Source: Athripsodes cinereus (taxonomy: Eukaryota; Arthropoda; Insecta; Trichoptera; Leptoceridae). Taken from it: a stretch of DNA of 64,000 nt. The position numbers and the translations under genes were made by a program. Within the stretch, counting starts at the first letter, position 1. Each line of letters starts with the position of its first letter. Below, one piece after another: positions 56,953-64,000 of the stretch. Where the stretch lies: contig OX388325.1 of NCBI GenBank assembly GCA_947579605.1, positions 2,103,572-2,167,571 of the forward strand, read 5' to 3'. The notes below the pieces were generated by a model. The model worked only from the letters and a program-made list of their open reading frames with translations. It searched no databases and had not been told where the DNA came from.

Positions 56953-57569
56953 TAGTGATGTAACGAATGTCTGATTTTGGATATTCGCGAATGCGAATGC
57001 GAATGCGAATATTTCATGCCGACATTCGCGAATGCGAATGCGAATGCGAATATTGACTTGAAAATGGTATAGGAATTTGAAATATTCCAAAACTCCTCGG
57101 TTTTCTTAAAGAATATTTTCTTGCAGTACCTTTTTCCACAATGTACCGTGTAACTATCCGGTACTTTCACCGAATTACTGATTTGTTTCTTCATTTACAT
57201 GGTACACAACAGATGAAAGACATATAAATATAAACATGTAAGCGACAAAAACATTCCAATAGTCTTACATCGAAACAGTGCATACTTCAGCAATAACACA
57301 CAAAACAATTATAGAAAATCTTACACATAATATAGGTATTAATTCACAATACATCCAATCACCCATTCCTATTACAAATCGCTGCTCACCCAATTTCGCA
57401 CACATACCTAATACATTCATTCGCACAAACACATTCACACTTCACTAATGTATGCAATAACAATACAAAAAAACTCTTAAAAAAGAAAAATCAAAAATTT
57501 AAAAATTTAAAAAACAGTCTAAAAATTAATACTATCCCAAACACTTCACATTTTATGAAACATATACAT

Positions 57570-60500
57570 TTTTTTTTATATTTATTTCATCTTATTCTAC
57601 CCTCAACTCTCCTTTCTCACAAACCTGACGAAATTGGCACTTTAAAATTCTATAAACAGGGTTTCTTGAGTCTGCAATCGTTTTTGTTTTTTTTTTAATG
57701 TAGAACGGAAAACAAGATCTTGTTAAAGGAAGCATTCTAAAGTTAATCCTATCTAAAATATTAGGCACATCGTATTCGGACAAGCATATTTTTCTCAGGT
57801 TGCATGCATCCAGCAAAACTCTTCACAATTCCAATTAAGGCAAATCTTTAATAAATACAGGATAATGCAATCTCTTCCTAACCAAACGAATGAATTTAGA
57901 CTGAGTTCTCTCAACTTGATCGACATATTTTTTAAAATGTGGATTCCATACAGAGGAACAGTCCTCCAGCTTGGAGCGAAACAACGATAAGTACAAGTAC
58001 AAATACGATTCATATAACCTAAATGACTTTGTAGATCTCAGAATAAATCCCAGTATTTTATTGCTCTCTTCGATAATTTTGTTCACGTAATCATCAAAGT
58101 GAAGCTCAGAGTCAAACACCACACCTAAATCTCTAATCTTATTTACTTCTTTTAAATCATGATTATGGATATTGTAAATTTATCGAATTTTGTTTCTATT
58201 TTTGGTAAAAGAGATCAGATTACACTTCTCCAGATTCAAGTGCAAGTTATTTCTTTTACAGTACTCGTGTAGACTTTCCAAGTCCTCGTTAAGCATTTCA
58301 TAGTCAAACAATAATTGAATTTGACAGTATATTTTTAAATCGTCCGCAAATAATAGAAGCTCTGAGTGGTCAAAGCACTTTTTTATGTTGTTTATGAATA
58401 TCGTGAAAAGTAAAGGACCCAAAGAAGACCCCTGAGGGACACCAGATGTAACACTGACACTGCCAGATGAGTAACCGTTAAGTTTAACTGTCATCAATCT
58501 ATCAGAAATATATGAGTCAATCCACCTTAGTTGAAAAAAGTCGATGTTCTACTTTATCAAATGCCTTTTGAAAGCCGATATAAATGGCATCCAACTGTAT
58601 ACGATTGTCCATAGCTGAGAAAAAAAAATCAGATTTGTTACTGTCGATCTTCCACTCATGAATCCATGCTGCTCTACAAGAAGATACGGCTTCAGGAAAA
58701 AAGTAATTTGTTCACGAACCATACCCTCAAATATTTTTGAAATAGGTGATAGAATTAAAATTGGTCTGTAGTTACGAACGTCCGATTTGCTGCCAGATTT
58801 ATGCAAAGGAATAATACTAGCCATCTTCCATTTGCATGGAAAGCATCCTTCTTGTAAACTCCTAATTTATTTATCGTGTCGAAACCCAGAGAAAAAACCC
58901 ATCAAACTGATTTCCAGTACTGCGCAAAACGCGCAGCAGGTGGAGATGCGTCAAAAATATCCTCCATAGTGCAAGTGACAGGGCACAATGGACACTCCAA
59001 CAAGTGTGGCATAGTCTGTGCTGCACCACAGTCACACGCTTCGGATTCGTCCTATAGGAAGCCCAATCGTTCTCTATTGTCGCGGCAGTTTCCTACACCA
59101 GATCTCAGTCGATTTAGGGTTTTCCATGTCCCATAGTCTAGATTGCCTCCTGCAGCAAGGTATTCTAATAAATGTCAGATACAATGGTTTGGTTATATGA
59201 CTTACACATCTCTTTAATATATTGGTGCTAGACCATCAGGGCCAACTCCTTTTGTCTCATCTATACCTAATAAACGTTTATGAATATCAGATTTCAAGAT
59301 ATTAACCATGGATAAACATGAGTTAGTTAAAATATTTTCCAATTCTTTAGTATTAGAATCATGCAAATTATTCAGTGAAAATACAGAACCAAAAAACGTC
59401 GAAAACAAGTTCGAAGTCTGGTCACCGTCACCCATTACCCTTGGATAGCCTCTAGATTCTTTAAGGGAATTCACGAATGAAAAGAAAGACTTGACATTGC
59501 CCTTAAGTGACTTCTCAGTGTTATTAATAAAAGACCTATAATCGTGATTCTGCGACAACTTCAACTGAGCTCTTAGTTGAAAAAATAAATTGTAGTCAGA
59601 ATCATTACGGTTCATCTTCAACTTACGCCAAGCCTTAGACTTCTCTTAAACAATAACATAACTCTATTAGAGAACCATTTGGGAAAATTATTAGGTGACA
59701 CCCTCTTCATATGTAGGTGTATGCTTCTCAATTATTGGCAAAACATAACCATAAAAAGATTCAATCATCTTATTCACCGGTCCGTTTCCCAAAACACTGA
59801 CCCAATCAACACTTTGTAGTTCAAAATTTATTTCCGAAAAGTTTGACTTAAAGTATATTAATTTCTGGATCATATTTTGAGACAAATCCTCAGCAATTTC
59901 AAACTCATAATCTATCAACAGTGAAGGATAGTGTGAATCCTTACCAACCAGTGGAGAGTCACATCTGGTAACAGAACACGGAATAGTTGAAAGAACTAAA
60001 TCCAAGATAACTTGATTGCTGTTAATATATGCTGTTAATAAACTCCGTTAGACTAAAACATATTGAGAAAAGATATAGATTCTATCAAATACTGCGCAAC
60101 AGGACACGAATAAGAATACGGAACAAAGATTGAATCAACATCGGGGTCTTTTTTCCATTGGATTGTTGGGATATTGGAATCTTCAATAAGACAAATATCC
60201 GTTTTGCCGTAATAGCTGATTAAACGTTCAGATATACTTTAAAAAAAGATGTTTTAAGTATCTAAGGATGTGGAAGGCGGTATATACATATACTACACCC
60301 AGTAGCGGTGAGCATTTTTTCATGCGTTACCGATGAAAAACGAATACTGGTAAAAAAAAAAACTTTCACCAGTATCATCCCAAACAAGATTGGATGAATA
60401 TCCTAGTGTCCGATCCACAGCAATTAAGACCCCACCTCCATCCCTTTTACCACTCAACATGAAATCCCTATCCTTGCGGTAAACTGTATATTCGTTTTGA

Positions 60501-60665
60501 AAAAGTTCGCTGTCAAATATGCCACAATTTAGCCAAGCTTCCGTCAGAACAATTATATCATAACTATTTGCAAATAAGTTTGCTCTAAACTCCTCGATCT
60601 TAGTCTTCAAGCCCCGAAAATTCTGAGAGAATACTTTAGTGTGGTTCACCTTGTAGTATGATATA
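57570..60665 (-). pseudogene. CR1/Jockey-like non-LTR element, nearly full ORF2, broken
   Basis: Minus strand. The endonuclease starts at 60649 (MNHTKVFSQNFRGLKTKIEE, VLTEAWLNCGIFDSELF, GGGVLIAVDRTLGYSS). A degraded part has NIPTIQWKKDPD. The linker follows (59621-59214, ending GIDETKGVGPDGLAP). After a nested insertion the RT resumes: PLHKSGSKSDVRNYRPILIL, QHGFMSGRSTVTNL, GVPQGSSLGPLLFTIFINN, ELLLFADDLKIY. The C-terminal tail (RSKLEDCSSVWNPH) and an A-rich 3' end near 57571 complete it. Frameshifts occur near 60320, 60010, 59640, 58650, 58500 and 58140. The FADD box is kept but the frame is not. Confidence 0.8.
58861..59215 (-). mobile_element. Nested non-LTR 3' fragment (CDCG type)
   Basis: The minus-strand translation contains TWKTLNRLRSGVGNCRDNRE, a stop, then CDCGAAQTMPHLLECPLCP, the Cys/His tail found at the C-terminus of several insect non-LTR ORF2 proteins, and an A/T-rich end. 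It separates the linker and RT parts of the host element. Confidence 0.7.
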
Positions 60666-61469
60666 AATATTCCTTAAATAGAATATAAAATTATTGTAGG
60701 GCCCTATACTCATAGCAGTTGTAATACTTAAAACAAACTGATATGCCCGGTATAGTAGGTTTTGTGCCGAAAAGTTATCATTAAAAATTATAATTGTTCT
60801 TTAGAAAGTGGTACTGAAATACCGAAATAAACAATGCAGTTCATGAGAACTCTGAAAATCCCGACATTAAAAATATCGCTGCACTTAAAAGGTACCTACA
60901 TTAATAATGTTATTGTTTACTAATCTTCGTACCTGCATACAAAATATTATTGTTTATATATATTTGTACCTGCATGGCAACAGGGGTAATAAAGAGAATA
61001 ATATTGACAAAAGATTAAGGCGCATTCATTATGTATCAACTTCGTTAATTGTTTTTTAAATTATTTTATGAAGATTCTAGAATGTCTGCGTATTGTTATT
61101 ATTTCATAGTATCGGCTTGGTTGGATTTTTTTTATACCTACGCTTCGAGATATTGAATGTCGATACCGATGATAATGTTTTGAATTATGTAAACGACTCT
61201 TTAGGTATGAATTTTAATTTTATTGTAACATACGTAGTTTGAATATTTAATTATCTACCTAAAGGGTTGTATTGTGCTATGTAATAGAATAAGATGTGTG
61301 TTATTTGTGCTGTGCGAAAAGACGCTTTGATAAAGAACAGTGATAAAGGACACAAGAAATATTGTTTTAAATATAATATCAGTGAAAGAGACGCTTTAAT
61401 TATTTACATGTGAATCAATTATTTATTATAAATCAGTGCACTGGACGCTTAACAATATCAAACTTATTT
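60666..61469. other. Unassigned DNA within the hAT-ended segment
   Basis: AT-rich, non-coding; nothing recognised. Confidence 0.4.
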
Positions 61470-62045
61470 GTAAATATTTATTTAATCATGTACATAATTC
61501 CTGGAATGCAGACAAGGGTGCAGGTGTACTCGCAATACAATGGAACTTGCGGTGAGCGTGTATTGGTATTCAATTAGCCAATCACGGCGCTGCACAGAGA
61601 TGCATCACACCATAGTAGGTGTACTTGACCAACCCCCTACCCCCACTCAAGGGTAGTAGAGAGATGTCCTTGAAATAAGAGTCAGTCTCCATCAGCCATC
61701 AGTGGTGAACAGTCGTTATCAGTGAGTCGTAGCGAGCAGTGGGTCGTAAACAGGCGTCCTTGGTATAAGGATCGCTCCTGCCATGACTCATCAGCTGACC
61801 TTCAGAGAGACAAGTGTCTCTAGTCACTGGACTTCAGTTGAGTCGAGATATTCTCCTCCTGAAGTCATGACGAGCCAACTCTGCACCTGTGTAGGCTGGT
61901 ATTTGCCTCCAGGAGCCTCGGACGGGGGGACTTCGCCCTCCCAGCACTGCGCCAAGGGGCGCCTTCTTCAACTTGTTTGCCTCTAGGCATTTTCATGCCA
62001 GAGGCGCCCTCATCGTGGGATCCATTACAATCATCGCAAGGTGAA
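61470..62045 (+). promoter_or_regulatory. GC-rich, promoter-like segment with possible splice donor
   Basis: GC-rich relative to its surroundings. It contains CCAATCAC (about 61580), AAATAAGAGTCAGTCTCC with an arthropod initiator-like TCAGT (about 61681), and a hairpin GCCTCTAGGCA / TGCCAGAGGC near 61978. It ends in CGCAAG|GTGAAA, which could be a 5' splice site at 62040. A 67-codon open frame (61783) has no known domain. It could equally be a solo LTR or leader of a retroelement. Confidence 0.35.
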
Positions 62046-62600
62046 ATTTAATTATTTTAAAAGTGCTACGTTTTCGTTTTATTGAAATAATAATCAAGTG
62101 TGTTTTTTTTTATATTGGGATAATTACGTGTGCACAGACAATACGGGGTAGTGAGTAAGTCGTAGTATTGTGTTGCTGTTTAAAAATGTGTCTGTAATAG
62201 TGGTAAGCATTTTTATTTTCATTAAATGTTTGTTTAAAATTTACATTTTGCTTTTTACACATTCGCCTATCTGTATACCTATAACTTGTCGTCTCTTATT
62301 GATATAGCCTCACTATATATTTAATTGAGACCATTTTTTTATTGTTTTAACTCCTGGAGTGCTGTAAGTAGCCCAGTAGAGTCTCAGCCGCTGGCATTAT
62401 TGGTTAAATTTTTATTTTATCCTCAACCAAAACCATTCTTTCACCATCTCTCTCACCCCCCCATATCAAAACATATAAATTAAATCTCCACAAATGCATA
62501 TTTCTCATAATAATAATAACATCATCAAGCAAAGGAACACAGGAAACAATACAACAAATGTGGCCAACACGGAACAGACCAGATACTTTATTACTAATAA
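62046..62600. other. Unassigned AT-rich DNA
   Basis: Non-coding; nothing recognised before the right hexamer array of the hAT. Confidence 0.4.
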
Positions 62601-62720
62601 AATAATATTCGCATTCGCATTCGCATATTTTTTTGCGAATGCGAATGCGAATGCGAATACTTTGAAATATGCGAATATTCGCGAATGCGAATGCGAATGC
62701 GAATATTCGTTACATCACTA

Positions 62721-62960
62721 GTAGATACATAAAGGTTGATTGTTGCAGATCGAAATTAAGACTAACAAAAAAAATATCAAGATTTTTTTTCTTGCAAATA
62801 TTACATTTGGAGTGTTTTTAGGTCAAAATATATATGAAAACACGCCAAATAGTCTCATAAAATGATGAAAAATTAGTATATACACATAGTTATTAGTTTA
62901 ATGATATAGATATAAAAATGTTGATTGTAACGGACCGAAATTAAGACTTACAAATAAAAA
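62721..62960. repeat. ~200-bp satellite, right part
   Basis: Resumes the satellite unit broken at 56952, with a more diverged copy (landmark ACATTTGGAGTGTTTTTAGG at about 62803). The array ends near 62960. Confidence 0.85.
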
Positions 62961-63009
62961 AAAATATCATACTCTTGACGTATGTCACTTTGGCTGGATA
63001 TGGCTGCGC

Positions 63010-63415
63010 CGTGCGAATAAGACCAACGAACTAATTTTTACGGCTGTTGATGCGCCATTCTCCAATGGTCTGAACGAGAGGCTAAATCAGACTATAGTTA
63101 ATAAGACGAGATGTGAGATCAATGAGAAAGAAGAAAAAAGAGCTTGGACAACAATCGCTAGAGAATGTATCGAAAAGTACCTACAATGAAACTGAGCATA
63201 CGGTGACTGGATTTACACCTAAGTATTTACTAGATGGCACAGATACCAGTATTTTGCCAGAAAATATGAAAATAAGAAACAATAAAGAAGATTGGATAAA
63301 AAACACAGAAATAGCTCTTGAAAGAACAAGAAAATCACACGAATATAACAAGAAAATATTTGACAGGAATAGAATAAACTACAGATTAAACACAGGAGAT
63401 CTAGTTTATATACAT
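63010..63415 (+). pseudogene. Gypsy-like integrase C-terminal half
   Basis: NELIFTAVDAPFSNGLNERL carries the catalytic Glu region of a DDE integrase. It is followed by NKTRCEINEKE, a frameshift near 63175, then YNETEHTVTGFTPKYLLDGT and YRLNTGDLVYIHV, the start of the C-terminal domain. The left border is at the satellite, and the right border is abrupt at 63415, where a non-LTR element begins. Different family from the gypsy element at 29461. Confidence 0.7.
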
Positions 63416-63453
63416 GTTCCGATCGGAATCGGAACAGTAATAGACATGTTCCG

Positions 63454-64000
63454 ATGTTTATTGACAACCTGGCATCGAAATCATGGGAGCACGTTTATGT
63501 TGCGGGGGATTTGAATGTCGCGGTGGATGAATTTTACAAAACAGTGTATGCTTTGTTTGACGAATGTTTTGCTGGAGGAAGTGACAACGGACGTGATGGT
63601 TTTCACAATTGGTTTTCAGGGACTCTTATTTATAACATGAATTTAAAATCGAAGTTTCATAAATTGTGGAAAAAATCTGGCTCACTTGTTGCTTACAACA
63701 AGTTCAAAAAACATCGAAGTGTGGTGAAGAAACTGATAGAATCTGATTATAAGATAGACATGAATAGATGTGAAAACGAAATTGCGTCAGATCCTTCTCG
63801 TTTTTGGAATTTTGTTAAGGGAAAGAAAAAATGCAATCAAAGACCTAAATCTATGTCTTATAATGAAAAACTGTATATTGGAGATAGCGAGATTGCAGAT
63901 GGATTTGCGTCGTTCTTTTCTTCTGTTTTTGGACCACATGTTGCTGATAATGAACGGTTGATTGAAGATTCTTCGGGAGGATCATTTGAAATGATTGATG
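63454..64000 (+). CDS. Non-LTR ORF2, endonuclease end to RT linker, runs off the window
   Basis: Open from 63454 to the window end without a stop. It reads FIDNLASKSWEHVYVAGDLN (C-terminal part of an endonuclease, apparently with a deletion), WFSGTLIYNMNLKSKFHKLW, VAYNKFKKHRSVVKKLIESD, DPSRFWNFVKGKKK and IADGFASFFSSVFGPH, the typical spacer before the RT of CR1/Jockey-type ORF2. The RT would follow beyond 64000. The intact frame suggests a younger copy than most here, but its 5' part is missing. Confidence 0.75.
   Translation, partial: MFIDNLASKSWEHVYVAGDLNVAVDEFYKTVYALFDECFAGGSDNGRDGFHNWFSGTLIYNMNLKSKFHKLWKKSGSLVAYNKFKKHRSVVKKLIESDYKIDMNRCENEIASDPSRFWNFVKGKKKCNQRPKSMSYNEKLYIGDSEIADGFASFFSSVFGPHVADNERLIEDSSGGSFEMID

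Larger units (their letters stand above)
56945..62728. mobile_element. 5.77-kb hAT-ended segment inside a satellite
   Basis: The segment spans 56953-62720. Both ends read TAGTGATGTAACGAAT followed by arrays of GCGAAT hexamers (about 56984-57050 and 62612-62704). Perfect 8-bp duplications GTAGATAC lie at 56945-56952 and 62721-62728, in the middle of a satellite unit that resumes exactly after the segment. No hAT transposase was recognised inside. The load is a CR1-like relic (57570-60665), a nested non-LTR tail and a GC-rich segment (61470-62045). Confidence 0.9.

Noticed and set aside
57795..58013. Independent small genes on the minus strand within 57.6-58.9 kb
   Set aside because: They are alternate frames of the broken non-LTR ORF2.
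62494..62721. ORF with FAFA/NANA repeats
   Set aside because: Product of GCGAAT hexamers at a hAT end.

Overview
The window is nuclear DNA of an arthropod, most likely an insect; the order cannot be fixed from the sequence. Evidence: it is AT-rich, has spliceosomal junctions, and is packed with animal transposon families (Ty3/gypsy, CR1/Jockey-like and RTE-like non-LTR elements, a Penelope-like element, mariner, pogo/Tigger, piggyBac, hAT, tRNA-derived SINEs and many MITEs). There are no bacterial operons, rRNA genes, free-standing tRNA genes or CRISPR arrays.

One large host gene dominates. It runs on the minus strand from 41046 to 15224. A short 5' coding exon (ATG at 41031, donor at 40952/40951) joins in matching phase, across a 15,548-bp intron, to one huge exon (25403-15224). 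The predicted protein has about 3419 residues. In order it has an N-terminal region that looks like a PD-(D/E)XK nuclease fold, a degenerate P-loop-like segment, a NACHT/STAND NTPase with intact Walker A and B, a helical module, and roughly 60 ankyrin repeats. The last 31 repeats (105 bp each) are nearly identical. Effector, NTPase switch and repeat sensor is the layout of NLR-type immune receptors and of bacterial anti-phage STAND proteins. It is the best candidate here for an undescribed system.

Layout: 1-260 holds the possible first coding exon of another minus-strand gene that runs off the left edge. 500-14640 is intergenic: hAT and other MITEs, a broken piggyBac, a head-to-head pogo pair, non-LTR tails, a 28-bp satellite and several minisatellites. 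14638-15200 is a non-LTR ORF1 relic just downstream of the big gene. 15224-25403 is the giant exon. 25404-40951 is its intron, holding a broken gypsy element (itself carrying a hAT and a SINE), a CR1-like element with an open RT frame, a Penelope-like insertion with a 15-bp target duplication, and a pogo element about 40 bp from the splice donor. 41047-46200 holds non-LTR, SINE and hAT transposase relics. 46470-53792 is a four-level nest: a mariner relic interrupted by a Penelope-derived hairpin, by a 4.8-kb LTR element without pol, and by a piggyBac element that itself contains a hAT. 53950-56200 holds SINE and non-LTR tails. 56205-62960 is a ~200-bp satellite split by a 5.77-kb hAT-ended segment with a perfect 8-bp target duplication. 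63010-64000 is a gypsy integrase relic abutting a non-LTR ORF that runs off the right edge.

None of the transposon coding regions looks complete, although several keep catalytic motifs. Insertion boundaries with target duplications allow much of the insertion order to be read directly.
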